Shown piece by piece: positions 26,072 to 34,755 of a stretch of DNA of 64,000 nt. The DNA is from Alkalicoccus saliphilus (GTDB lineage: Bacteria; Bacillota; Bacilli; Bacillales; Salisediminibacteriaceae), in contig NZ_PZJJ01000019.1 in NCBI RefSeq assembly GCF_003044065.1, positions 1-64,000 of the forward strand, in the 5' to 3' direction. The position numbers were made by a program, and so were the translations under genes. How positions within the stretch are numbered: position 1 is the first letter of the stretch; every line of letters begins with the position of its first letter. A model generated the notes under the pieces. It had not been told where the DNA came from and did no database searches. It was given only the letters and a program-made list of their open reading frames with translations.

Positions 26072-27190
26072 TTAATAGTTAGAGGCCAAATATAAGAGAA
26101 GCATATCTTTATAGATTCTTAGATCATAATCTGTTTTGTCTTTTAACTTTTGTATTTTATATTGAACGGTGTTTTTGTGCACATGATTTTTTTTAGCTAA
26201 TAAATTTAACGAACCATTTAATAAAACATAGTCTTGTATAAAATTAACAAACTCTTTAATTTCTTCATTAGTGCATTCCGCAAAAACTTGGTTTTTTAGA
26301 GTCTTTTTGTATGCTTCAGGAATTTTACTAATTGCTACATTTAAAGCCGCTTTATAGAACGGATATACACCTTCTCTTTGATTGAGAGATTCAAGTATGC
26401 TTATGCATTCGTTATAAGACTTTGGTATATCCCCGTAAAAATCATAAGTGTTTCCTATGGTACTTAACAATGATACTCCATGAATTTCTTTTAATTTAGA
26501 AATTAAATATTCTATTTCTTTTGTCACCGACTCAATATCTAAATTAGTGATGATAACAAAAAGATTGCCGTTATAAACAGCCAAAATATTTCTGTAACTT
26601 AATTTATCCAGAATATAATTTGTTACAATATTTTGTTTTGCATCGTTAATTTTACTATTAATTAATTCATTTCCCGTTTCTACTACCTTAAGCAAAGCAA
26701 CGTTATAAGGTCCTTTAGTATTTAAATTATATTTTTGTAGTCTTTCTTCAACATTAAAAAAAGAAGAGTGTAAATTACCACTTATCAAATCGTTAACAAA
26801 TAGTAACTTTACCTGCTCTCTGCTAGTTCTATTCCATAAATCAAAGTGTTCATACAGAACCATTTCAGTCATTTTTTTAATAATTCGTGCATACTTAACT
26901 ACTTCATTTGGGTTTCCTGTGAGCCCTACTACTCCAACCAATTCATTCGAAAAATATATTGGAAGATTAACTCCTTTTTTACAACCCCGATATTGTTCAT
27001 CATATTCCACTATAATTTCTGTACCATCGTTTTCAATTACAATTAAAGCTCCTTCATGGTAGCCATCGACTCTTTGTAAGTCTGTACTTGCAATAATAAA
27101 TCCATTATTATTAATAATATTAATATGGTATTCTATAGCATCTTTTAATTCCAAAATGATTTTTTCAGCAATATTTTTGTTTAGAAACAT
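26072..27190 (-). CDS. CdaR/PucR-family transcriptional regulator (sugar-diacid type)
   Basis: 372 residues from the ATG at 27188-27190 (AGAAGGAG eight bases before). The N-terminal ~115 residues match the putative sugar-diacid recognition domain (IINNNGFIIASTD and GVVGLTGNP). A GGDEF-like middle follows, then the PucR C-terminal helix-turn-helix (NLLAKKNHVHKNTVQYKIQKL). In Escherichia coli CdaR controls glucarate, galactarate and glycerate genes; here the next gene is glycerate kinase. It probably senses glycerate or a related acid and activates the series to its left. Confidence 0.88.
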   Translation of the reverse strand: MFLNKNIAEKIILELKDAIEYHINIINNNGFIIASTDLQRVDGYHEGALIVIENDGTEIIVEYDEQYRGCKKGVNLPIYFSNELVGVVGLTGNPNEVVKYARIIKKMTEMVLYEHFDLWNRTSREQVKLLFVNDLISGNLHSSFFNVEERLQKYNLNTKGPYNVALLKVVETGNELINSKINDAKQNIVTNYILDKLSYRNILAVYNGNLFVIITNLDIESVTKEIEYLISKLKEIHGVSLLSTIGNTYDFYGDIPKSYNECISILESLNQREGVYPFYKAALNVAISKIPEAYKKTLKNQVFAECTNEEIKEFVNFIQDYVLLNGSLNLLAKKNHVHKNTVQYKIQKLKDKTDYDLRIYKDMLLLYLASNY

Positions 27191-27562
27191 AATACTGGCT
27201 CCTTCTCCCATATTACTTTCTTAAAAATGCTGTGAGACTTTAATAGAGCATACTTTATCACACTAATCCCATTCATTTTAAAGCTCTTTGAATAAACTTT
27301 CTTTTAAAAAGTTGTTCGTTTCTATTGAATATACTGAATATATTTCACCACTATATTTATCTTTTAGCTTATGTACGAGTCTTATAATTTCATTATTACA
27401 ATGAAAAGGCTCTTTTTATTGCTTTTAAACACAATTTATATTATCTTCACTATTTATTTGATTGTTTTTAGAAATTCTTTCAAATGGGGTTTGGCTATTT
27501 TCTAAAGCACAGATGACCTGTGCTTTAGAGTAGTTTATTCTTGAGTGGCATTCGAAAAATAT
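27191..27562. other. Intergenic region with one hairpin
   Basis: AT-rich and without a gene. A perfect 10-bp hairpin (TAAAGCACAG, loop ATGAC, CTGTGCTTTA; 27503-27526) lies 37 bases after the stop of the gene to the right. It lacks a good T-run on the minus strand. The promoter of the CdaR-like gene should be near 27.2-27.3 kb, but I could not pick one with confidence. Confidence 0.4.
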
Positions 27563-28864
27563 TTAATCCAAATCAATATTTACCCCATTCACTTTCAATT
27601 GAAAGACCCCTACTTGCTGAAAATCCCCCGTATACTCCGTCTTTAAAATATAATCAAATGGATCCCCAGCGTACTCAAATTCACCTTTAGATAAAGTTCT
27701 CAAATTTGTGATTTCTACGTCTGCTTGATTCTCGTCAATATCTAGAAGAGAAGAGTCTTCAACATTTTCATTAAAGAAGTCTTTTATCGTGCTTTTAACA
27801 TCACTTTCTTCTATCGATACATCGTTTGTTGACTGACCAAAATCATAAGCAATGACATCGTCCATATGGGTTCTCATGAATTCCTGCAGTTCGTCTGCCG
27901 ATTCATTATATTCGCCTGCTAGTTCTTCGAAAAGATCTTCTTCCGGCTTATCTGGATAGGATACAAGATAGTCCATAATATCGTTGTATTTCTCGTAATT
28001 TTCTTCGCTGATTTCTGATTCTGGTTCGTCTATATTTGTAGTGAATGTTGTAGTCATTTCCGTGTTGAAGATATCTTTTTCTTTCTCCACCGTTTCCTCT
28101 TCCCCAGTTATCGTATTCGTTTCTTCCTCTTCATTCGCTGCTTCATCCGTAACTTGTTCTTCTTCCTTTTCTTCTTCACTGTTCTCCGTTTTATTTACTG
28201 CCTCGTTTTCAGGCTCTTCATTAGTTGAACTTTCTTCATTATTCTCCGATTCTTCCAAAGTTTCCTCATAAACATTCTGGTTATTTTCTTCGGCTGCGAT
28301 TTCTTCTTCCGTGTCCCCTCCTATAAGGATGGAAGCACAGGAGCCGAGCATTAAGATATAGGCAGCAGAAGCTGTGGCCATTTTTGTTTTGCTTCGGCTA
28401 CGAAATCCAAAAATTTTGTTGTACCAGGCTCTTTCCACTTCAATAAATGTAAGGTCGGTATTTAATTTCAGGTATCCGACGATGCTCTTTCCATCACTCA
28501 TGAGCTGAATAATCCGTCTGCTGTCATCAAATATGAGTTCTGTTTTCATCGCATAATTGTCTACCGTGACCTGTTCATACTCCTCCAATCGTATTTTGTT
28601 ATGTATAAATACACTATTTAAGGCTTTCTGCATTTTTTCTTCTTTTTCGCCATCTTTGTAAAACAAACCAGCATCGGTTATTTTGAAAGTAACAATTTCC
28701 TCGTCATTGACAGCTGAATAAAATTGGCCTGCAAACCCGGCTTCCGGAAAGCTGGATTCAACCACGTGGATGTGAGGAATAGCGTTTCGTTCACAGTAAG
28801 TTCGAATAATCTCGGGCGCTTTAAGCATGTGCCTCTTTTTCTTTTCTTGTTTCTCGTTTCCCAT
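27563..28864 (-). CDS. Hypothetical single-pass membrane protein with a long acidic region
   Basis: 433 residues, not recognised. A basic N-terminus leads into a cytoplasmic-looking domain of about 165 residues (alpha/beta type, with WYNKIFGFRSRSK at its end). A membrane segment follows at about 172-192 (MATASAAYILMLGSCASILIGG), then about 90 residues dominated by Glu, Asn and Thr, and a C-terminal domain of about 150 residues. The layout suggests an inside sensor or binding domain joined through the membrane to an outside domain by an acidic stalk. Such acidity fits a halophile. It lies alone between the AT-rich block and the GC-richer block. Confidence 0.7.
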   Translation of the reverse strand: MGNEKQEKKKRHMLKAPEIIRTYCERNAIPHIHVVESSFPEAGFAGQFYSAVNDEEIVTFKITDAGLFYKDGEKEEKMQKALNSVFIHNKIRLEEYEQVTVDNYAMKTELIFDDSRRIIQLMSDGKSIVGYLKLNTDLTFIEVERAWYNKIFGFRSRSKTKMATASAAYILMLGSCASILIGGDTEEEIAAEENNQNVYEETLEESENNEESSTNEEPENEAVNKTENSEEEKEEEQVTDEAANEEEETNTITGEEETVEKEKDIFNTEMTTTFTTNIDEPESEISEENYEKYNDIMDYLVSYPDKPEEDLFEELAGEYNESADELQEFMRTHMDDVIAYDFGQSTNDVSIEESDVKSTIKDFFNENVEDSSLLDIDENQADVEITNLRTLSKGEFEYAGDPFDYILKTEYTGDFQQVGVFQLKVNGVNIDLD

Positions 28865-29027
28865 ACGCTCCCTCTTCTCTATTCTTATTTTCTCTGTATT
28901 ATACCTTAATTATCCAGAATAAAGTGTCTTTACGTACTTTTTAGAGGGAAAATTTGTATATGGTTATTAAGTATTATATACTTTTTTGCTTTGTTCTACC
29001 GATTCTACAGCCGCCTATTTTATTAAT

Positions 29028-29059
29028 ATAAAAATAACCCCTGGAATGTTTTCCAGAGG
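29028..29059 (-). terminator. Terminator of the GDSL hydrolase gene
   Basis: Stem CCTCTGGAA / TTCCAGGGG on the minus strand (one mismatch, four-base loop) followed by TTATTTTTATA. Confidence 0.7.
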
Positions 29060-29117
29060 CGTAATAAAAGAAAGTTTGGAGCCGGGATAGATTAGTTCCC
29101 TTGCTTTGCATAAGCTA

Positions 29118-29903
29118 TTACTGCTGGTTTTGAAGTCGCAGCTGAGAGGTGTTTGAATTAAGCCCGAAAGCCTGCAGGCCGATTTCCGCCAGTCTGGCCT
29201 GTCCCGCTTCGGTCGGATGGACATCTCCTGGTAAAACGTAAGTCGCCTGGTCATTGCCGAAGGCGCTGTAGGCATCCGCCAGATAAACATTTTGATCTGA
29301 TAGAGTCAGCTGATCCAAGGTGGCGTTGATCTGCGGAAGAAAAGCATTCGCGAGATCATGGAGCGGATCACCTACCTGGAAAGGGTTGTACACATTGTAT
29401 AAAACGACTGGTGAGTCTGTCAGCGAGCGGATTTCCTGGAGTATTTGGGCGATATTTTGAAAAACATCACTGTCGTTCAGCTTCTGCTCCAGCAGTTGCT
29501 GAAACAGCGCCTGATCCCCGCCGCTTTCTGCCGCTGCCGTCCGCAGGATATCGAGCAAATCGTTACTGCCGATGGTCACTGTGACATAATCCGAGTGAAT
29601 AAGAGCCTGCCGGTACTTTTGATCGGTCTGCAGGGCAGTCAATAACTCATCCGAATCCCATCCCGAAACGCCGAGGTTACGCACCCGCAGATCACTCAGC
29701 TCCCCGATCACATAAGGATAGCTGACCTTTGCCGGATTTTGGTTCGTCTGTCCGAGATTGAACCCGAACGGTATCGAATCCCCCACAGAAACAAGCGACT
29801 CTTTCGCATTATCACTTTTGGCAAAAACAGCAGAAGACGGCAGAAGACTTGCCAGAAAACAGATAAGCAGAACAGCAGTAACGAGTTTTATGAACCTTTT
29901 CAT
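29118..29903 (-). CDS. Secreted SGNH/GDSL-type lipase/esterase
   Basis: 261 residues from the ATG at 29901-29903, which follows GGGAGGGGTTTG; the longer frame runs through that site. A signal peptide (about 1-28, ending SAVFA) is followed by block I SVGDSIPFGF with the catalytic Ser, block III IGSNDLLD and block V GDVHPTEAG with the catalytic Asp and His. It hydrolyses an ester or acyl bond outside the cell; related Bacillus proteins include YpmR-type lipases. Single gene with its own terminator. It is the first gene on the GC-richer side of the composition change. Confidence 0.87.
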   Translation of the reverse strand: MKRFIKLVTAVLLICFLASLLPSSAVFAKSDNAKESLVSVGDSIPFGFNLGQTNQNPAKVSYPYVIGELSDLRVRNLGVSGWDSDELLTALQTDQKYRQALIHSDYVTVTIGSNDLLDILRTAAAESGGDQALFQQLLEQKLNDSDVFQNIAQILQEIRSLTDSPVVLYNVYNPFQVGDPLHDLANAFLPQINATLDQLTLSDQNVYLADAYSAFGNDQATYVLPGDVHPTEAGQARLAEIGLQAFGLNSNTSQLRLQNQQ

Positions 29904-30331
29904 CAAACCCCTCCCTTTTTTGTACTTCATATACAGTATAAGTCCAAAAGTCAGAATATTCTACCAATATTTTACGTTTGATTACTTGTTCTGCCTGGAC
30001 AGGTACAGCGGTACGGGCGGGAATGCTGCGTCGGCTGCCCGGTTCCTGTGCCATTTATCAGTTCCGGACCGCTTAGGCGTCTTTAGATCGGAGACCTTTT
30101 CCTCCCTAATACAACCTTCTCTATACACAAAGGTACCCACTCCTAACGTTTGTGATGTTAACCGCTTTCGATAAGACGATCCGCCGTCTGCTCGCTGCTT
30201 ATTGTTCAGCACTTTCTTGGCTTATTGGCTCCCCCTTGCTGGAACGCTTAATACAGCTTAGTATAGTGAAATAGTCAGAAATCTCATACGCAGACCTTTC
30301 ATTACATACTAAAACGACAGGAGATGACTTC
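29904..30331. other. Intergenic region without recognised genes
   Basis: GC-rich with stop codons in all convincing frames. A near match to a sigma-54 promoter (TGGCTCCCCCTTGCT at 30226-30240) is one base too short between the GG and GC elements, so it is not counted. The aldolase gene's ribosome binding site ACAGGAGATGA is at its right end. Confidence 0.4.
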
Positions 30332-31165
30332 ATGCTGAAGGAAAAAGTCCATATTGCTGTACCTACCGCCTTTTTTGAAGACGAATCGTTGAATGTCCAT
30401 GGAACGATCGATCACATTAAAAATCTGCACCATCAGGGGATAAAATCGGTTCTTGTGTGCGGTACGACCGGCGAACAGCACAGCCTGAGCCTGGAGGAAA
30501 AAACAGCCCTTCTGGACGGGCTCGTTTCAGAGAAGGAACTGTTAAACGAAATGGAGGTTCTATTCGGGGTCGCTTCCATCCGGCAGAAAGAAGCGGAACT
30601 ACTCGCTGACAAAATCAGCACAACGAATATCTCGGGAGTGATGCTCGGTTATCCTCCTTATATTATTCCCTCCCAGGAGGAAGCCGTCGCTTATTCCAGG
30701 AGTATTATCCAAAGGAGCAGCAAACCCGCGATTCTGTACAACAATCCGAAAAGAACCGGGTTCGACTTGTCGACTGCGAGTATTGTTAAATTAAGCCGCC
30801 TTGACAGCGTCATAGGGATTAAAGAAGCCGGAAATAAAGAAAAAGTGACAGAAATGAAGCAGCTCATCAATAAACAGGCGTTTTATTTTTATATCGGTGG
30901 AGAAATCGACGCGGCGGCAAAAATAGCCTCCGGGTTCAACCGCCTCTCCTCCATGGCCGGCAATATCGCACCTGTGGAATTTAAAAACTGGTTTCTTAAA
31001 AAGCTTGCGGATGAAGATCTCACGGATCAAGAAAACGAAACCATCAAAGGTGTCACAGCAGAGGTTAATGAAGGAAATCCGGTCGTGAACATTAAGCGGC
31101 TGCTTCATGAGGAGGGGATTGATCTTGGAACCTGCCGGAGTCCAATAGGCAGTGTTCATCGTTAA
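30332..31165 (+). CDS. Dihydrodipicolinate synthase/N-acetylneuraminate lyase family aldolase
   Basis: 277 residues, TIM-barrel class I aldolase. GTTGE phosphate/carboxylate motif at about 45, the conserved Tyr in ILYNNPKRTG, and the Schiff-base Lys in VIGIKEAGN at about 163 are present. The C-terminus is shorter than in typical DapA (about 290). It is a lone gene with its own terminator and is not near lysine or cell-wall genes, so a catabolic aldolase or dehydratase acting on a 2-oxo acid is more likely than DapA. It converges with a sigma-54 activator gene. Confidence 0.82.
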   Translation: MLKEKVHIAVPTAFFEDESLNVHGTIDHIKNLHHQGIKSVLVCGTTGEQHSLSLEEKTALLDGLVSEKELLNEMEVLFGVASIRQKEAELLADKISTTNISGVMLGYPPYIIPSQEEAVAYSRSIIQRSSKPAILYNNPKRTGFDLSTASIVKLSRLDSVIGIKEAGNKEKVTEMKQLINKQAFYFYIGGEIDAAAKIASGFNRLSSMAGNIAPVEFKNWFLKKLADEDLTDQENETIKGVTAEVNEGNPVVNIKRLLHEEGIDLGTCRSPIGSVHR

Positions 31166-31187
31166 GAACTTCCAAGCGACAGGAAAA

Positions 31188-31230
31188 CGGGAGCGGCTGA
31201 TCAGCCGCTCCCGGTCTTTTCATTTTTATT
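31188..31230 (+). terminator. Strong intrinsic terminator
   Basis: A 26-bp perfect palindrome centred on GCTGATCAGC (31188-31213), followed by TCTTTTCATTTTTATT. It ends the aldolase gene and, being symmetric, may also shield the converging activator gene. Confidence 0.85.
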
Positions 31231-31267
31231 TGTCATTCAGCCGCCGCACTTTATAAAAAAGCCTTCA

Positions 31268-32656
31268 TTAGTACGTCAAATCGTACTTCTTAATTCTTCG
31301 CATGATGGCCGACTGTGTAATCCCGAGGGCCTCCGCAGCCCGCCGGGTCGTTTGATGCTTTTCCAGCGCCTGATACACGATTTCTCTTTCCATTCTTTCC
31401 ACCGCTTCCGGAAGCGTCTCCTTCTCCTGCATATATTTATGAGCGCCCCCGGCGTACGATTCCCTCATTTTTTCCGGAAGATCTTCTTCTGTAATCTCCT
31501 CGAATTTTGAAGTTATCACGAGCCTTTCCACGAGATTTTCCAGTTCGCGGATGTTGCCCGGCCAGGAATAATTCTGCAGTTTGTCGATCAGTCCCGGAGC
31601 GAATGATTTGTTCTGGCTGTGTTTTTTATTAAAATGAGTCAAATTCATATGCAGAAAGGAAACAATGTCCTCCTCCCTTTCCCGGAGGGGCGGAATGCGT
31701 ATCGGAAGAATATTTAAGCGGTAGTATAAATCCTCCCTGAACGTTCCTTTCTGCACCATCTCAAAAAGATCACTGTGCGTGGCGGCAATAATACGGATAT
31801 CGGCGCTCTGCACGCTCGTCGCCCCGACTGGAAGAAATGTTTTATTCTGCAGAAGCTGAAGCAGCTTCGGCTGCAGATGGAGGGGCAGTTCACTGATTTC
31901 GTCTAAAAACAGCGTCCCTTTGTCCGCCATCGTGACCAACCCCGTCTTTCCCCCCGCGTGAGCTCCTGTAAAGGAACCTTTTTTATAGCCAAACAGCTCG
32001 GATTCGATCAGCGTTTCCGGGATCGAGCCGCAGTTAATGTGCACCAGGGGATGTTTACAGCGGTCGCTTAATTCATGAATCTGTTCTGCAACCGTGTTTT
32101 TCCCGACGCCGGTTTCCCCCGTTAAAATAACCGTCGTATTCACTCCTGCCGCTTTTTGAATCAAATCCATCAGTACCGTAAAACTTTTCCCTGCCCCTAA
32201 AAACTGTTCATTTATTTGAGAATGTTTTTGGCTTTGAATATGACGGATCTGCTGGCTGTAGAGCTTCAGCAGGTTTTCTGTTTCTTCAAGCTGATTGGAT
32301 GTTTCCACCGCCTGGGTAATATCCCGGGAGTGCGCCATGATTAATTCTTCCCCGGAAATCGTGATTAAATGCCCTGTCACCATGTACTTTCTTTCTTTGG
32401 AAGAAGATTGAATCGTCGAGATCGTGTTTCTTTTCTCCAGCACCATCCGTGTAACCGAAGGCTGCATAATTCCCTGCCTTTCCAGATCCACTACGTTTTT
32501 TCCGATCATTTCCCCGCGGGGCATATCAAGAATTTTTTCACTCGCATCGTTGAGCCAGAGCGTCGTTCCTTGATTATCAATAAAATACAAGCCGTCATTA
32601 ATGACGTTTAAAACAGAGGTGTACACTTCGTTTTGAAACATCTTCTTTATGCTCAC
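31268..32656 (-). CDS. PAS-domain sigma-54-dependent transcriptional activator (second)
   Basis: 462 residues from a GTG at 32654-32656, which has GGAG eight bases upstream; the longer frame to 32749 overlaps the binding sites and lacks a ribosome site. PAS domain about 5-110 (INDGLYFIDNQGTTLWLN), AAA+ domain with Walker A GETGVGKN at about 180, GSFTGA in place of GAFTGA at about 227, Walker B LFLDEISE, arginine-finger region FREDLYYRLN, and a Fis-type helix-turn-helix at the end (TRRAAEALGITQSAIMRRI). It is divergent from the symporter/M20 operon with a sigma-54 promoter, so it is the likely activator. Effector unknown. Confidence 0.9.
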   Translation of the reverse strand: MSIKKMFQNEVYTSVLNVINDGLYFIDNQGTTLWLNDASEKILDMPRGEMIGKNVVDLERQGIMQPSVTRMVLEKRNTISTIQSSSKERKYMVTGHLITISGEELIMAHSRDITQAVETSNQLEETENLLKLYSQQIRHIQSQKHSQINEQFLGAGKSFTVLMDLIQKAAGVNTTVILTGETGVGKNTVAEQIHELSDRCKHPLVHINCGSIPETLIESELFGYKKGSFTGAHAGGKTGLVTMADKGTLFLDEISELPLHLQPKLLQLLQNKTFLPVGATSVQSADIRIIAATHSDLFEMVQKGTFREDLYYRLNILPIRIPPLREREEDIVSFLHMNLTHFNKKHSQNKSFAPGLIDKLQNYSWPGNIRELENLVERLVITSKFEEITEEDLPEKMRESYAGGAHKYMQEKETLPEAVERMEREIVYQALEKHQTTRRAAEALGITQSAIMRRIKKYDLTY

Positions 32657-32729
32657 AGGACCAGCTCCATAAAAAATAATTTGTAAAATTTTCTGACAGT
32701 AAATGAAATTTTTAAAATAGTCAGATATA

Positions 32730-32812
32730 TTGAGTTGATTTCGACTCAATTGACAGAAATCCGCCTCGTTAAATGAGTCGATATCAAATCACATTGATTC
32801 TTTTTCGACTCA
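32730..32812. promoter_or_regulatory. Inverted-repeat activator sites upstream of the symporter operon
   Basis: TTGAGT-N8-ACTCAA (32730-32749) is an almost complete dyad of the half-site TTGAGTCGA. A second pair, TGAGTCGA (32774-32781) and TCGACTCA (32805-32812), is perfectly complementary with a 23-base spacer. They lie 80-160 bp upstream of the -24 element, the usual enhancer distance. Binding by the divergent activator is inferred. Confidence 0.65.
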
Positions 32813-32890
32813 AATACGTATTTTAAACTTATTTTAGTCGTTTTTTACGCCGAATACTACCTGTTTCTCAGGAAAAATGCCATTTATTGT

Positions 32891-32906
32891 TGGCATGCAT
32901 CTTGCT
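32891..32906 (+). promoter_or_regulatory. Sigma-54 (-24/-12) promoter of the symporter/M20 operon
   Basis: TGGCAT-GCATC-TTGCT matches TGGCAY-N5-TTGCW with correct spacing. Transcription would begin near 32918, about 25 bases before the small membrane protein gene. Confidence 0.88.
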
Positions 32907-32942
32907 TATACTCTAGGGTAGATTGATCCGGAGGTGAAAAAT

Positions 32943-33125
32943 ATGAACATGGATGTTTTTATTCTTTTCTTTAATGCCTTTATGACGACAGTGCTTTCTT
33001 CTGCGGTTGTCATCTGGATTTTACGCAAGCAGTATCTTCCCGTTATAAGGCAGTTGGAAGCGGAGGAAGAAGAAGCTGAAGATAGTTCAATGGAAAGTGA
33101 CCGAAAAAAAGAAGCATCAAAATAA
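32943..33125 (+). CDS. Small membrane protein, probable symporter accessory subunit
   Basis: 60 residues from the ATG at 32943, eight bases after GGAGG; a GTG at 32934 overlaps that site. One membrane helix (about 5-25) is followed by a charged cytoplasmic tail rich in Glu and Lys. It is the first gene of the operon and ends 15 bases before a sodium:solute symporter gene. Several bacterial SSS transporters have a small one- or two-helix partner gene in this position, so a role in assembly or stability is likely. No family was recognised from sequence alone. Confidence 0.7.
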   Translation: MNMDVFILFFNAFMTTVLSSAVVIWILRKQYLPVIRQLEAEEEEAEDSSMESDRKKEASK

Positions 33126-33140
33126 GGGGGATGATGTCAG

Positions 33141-34730
33141 ATGACGGCAGTTATATTTTTTGTAGTGCTCGCTTTATATGTAATCATCGGCGGTTTTGTC
33201 GCCCGTCTCGTTAAAAACAAAGACGATTTTTACGTCATGGGAGAAAGAGGTTCGACCGTTTTGATTGTCGGAACGCTGGCTGCCACGTATTTAAGTGCGG
33301 TAACTCTCCTCGGTATAGCCGGCCAGTCGTATGCGGAAGGCCCGCTCGTTATTGCCGCCTTAGGTTCTTTCGGCGCCTGGATAGGAACGCTTCTGGCGGT
33401 GATTTACATAGGTCGTAAAATGAAGGCTCTTGGATGCAAGACAATGCCGGATTTCTTCGAAAAACGGTTTAAAAACAAATCAGTCAGTATTATTTCTCTC
33501 ATCATTATGATTATTGGTCTGTTAGGGTACGGGGTTATTCAATTGATCGGTGCCGGCCTCGTGCTTAGTGAAGTAACGGGAATATCCTTTCCGTTTATGA
33601 TCGTTCTCTTTACGATTGCGCTGCTTGTTTTTTGTGCACTTGGCGGCATGTACGGAGTTGTTGTTACGGATACGATCATGCTGTTTACGATGCTTGCGAT
33701 TTCCTGCATTATCGCCCCAATGATTATCGGTCAGGCAGGGTTTGCAGATATGAAAGCGCTGGCAGACACGATTCCTTTTTACTGGTCGATTGAAGGAGCG
33801 GAGCAGCGGCCGCTTGGGTGGTCCATTTCGCAATTTCTCGTCTGGATTTTGTTTTTTGCCTGTACTCCCGCGCTCGTATCGCGTGTTTTCCCGGCTAAAA
33901 ACGATTTCGTTATTTTAAAAGCTGCCGTCATCGGGGTGTTTCTTGCTCCTTTCATGCAGGTCATCGTCTTCTTGGCTGCCGGCGGCATGCGGGTGCTTGA
34001 GCCTGGAATCGAAAACACGGATAACGTGATGGTCATCGGCTTTTTGAATCACGTACCGGCAACGCTTGGCGGCATCGGCCTCGCCGGATTAATGGCTTCC
34101 ATCATGTCCACGGCTTCCACTTTGTTTGTTCTTACAGGATTTGCTTTAGCGCGTGACTTGTACGAAAACGTGTACGGAAAGAAAATGAGTGACGAAAAAG
34201 GCCTGCTTGCCGGACGGTACGCGCAAATTATCGTCGCGATTATTGTTTGTGCCATCGCTATCGCTCGTCCTTCTGCTATTTACTGGATTTCCATTTACGC
34301 AGGAGCTATTTTCGCTGTCGGCTGGCTGCCGACTGTCGTAGGCGGTCTCGAATGGAAACGGATGAACAGCAAGGCAGCTGTCGGGAGCATGCTGATCGGT
34401 ACAACGTCCTTTGTAGTAATTGATGAACTTGCCCGGCGCGAATTCATTACTCTGCCGGTGCATATCGATTCGCTCATGATTTCTTTTGCTGCAGGGGTAA
34501 TTTCCTTAATTGTTATCGGCCTTTTAACGAAGCCAAACCAGTATGAAATGGACTATTTCAAGGAAATGAAGCAGACAAGTTTATCCACCAAAACGATCAA
34601 TGACATATTAAAGCAAGAAAACGGAGCAGCAAAGCTGAAGAAAGAATACAAGCAGACGATGGTGATTTCCATTTCCTTTATCGGGGTGGCTGCCGTTGTC
34701 TGGGGGTACTTCCTGATGATGCTCGGTTAA
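33141..34730 (+). CDS. Sodium:solute symporter (SSS family)
   Basis: 529 residues with about 13 membrane helices. Family features include FYVMGERGS, GTLAATYLSAVTLLGIAGQ near the N-terminus, and GLAGLMASIMSTASTLFVLTG, which carries the Na+-site serines of the SSS/LeuT fold. It imports a solute with Na+. Neighbours (two M20 hydrolases) suggest an N-acylated or N-carbamoylated amino acid or small peptide. The sigma-54 promoter at 32.9 kb drives it. Confidence 0.92.
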   Translation: MTAVIFFVVLALYVIIGGFVARLVKNKDDFYVMGERGSTVLIVGTLAATYLSAVTLLGIAGQSYAEGPLVIAALGSFGAWIGTLLAVIYIGRKMKALGCKTMPDFFEKRFKNKSVSIISLIIMIIGLLGYGVIQLIGAGLVLSEVTGISFPFMIVLFTIALLVFCALGGMYGVVVTDTIMLFTMLAISCIIAPMIIGQAGFADMKALADTIPFYWSIEGAEQRPLGWSISQFLVWILFFACTPALVSRVFPAKNDFVILKAAVIGVFLAPFMQVIVFLAAGGMRVLEPGIENTDNVMVIGFLNHVPATLGGIGLAGLMASIMSTASTLFVLTGFALARDLYENVYGKKMSDEKGLLAGRYAQIIVAIIVCAIAIARPSAIYWISIYAGAIFAVGWLPTVVGGLEWKRMNSKAAVGSMLIGTTSFVVIDELARREFITLPVHIDSLMISFAAGVISLIVIGLLTKPNQYEMDYFKEMKQTSLSTKTINDILKQENGAAKLKKEYKQTMVISISFIGVAAVVWGYFLMMLG

Positions 34731-34755
34731 TAAATACAGCTAAGGAGCGATAGTA

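Noticed and set aside
30226-30240. TGGCTCCCCCTTGCT as a sigma-54 promoter for the DapA-family gene
   Set aside because: The distance between the GG and GC elements is one base too short, and sigma-54 spacing is strict. No activator site was seen nearby.
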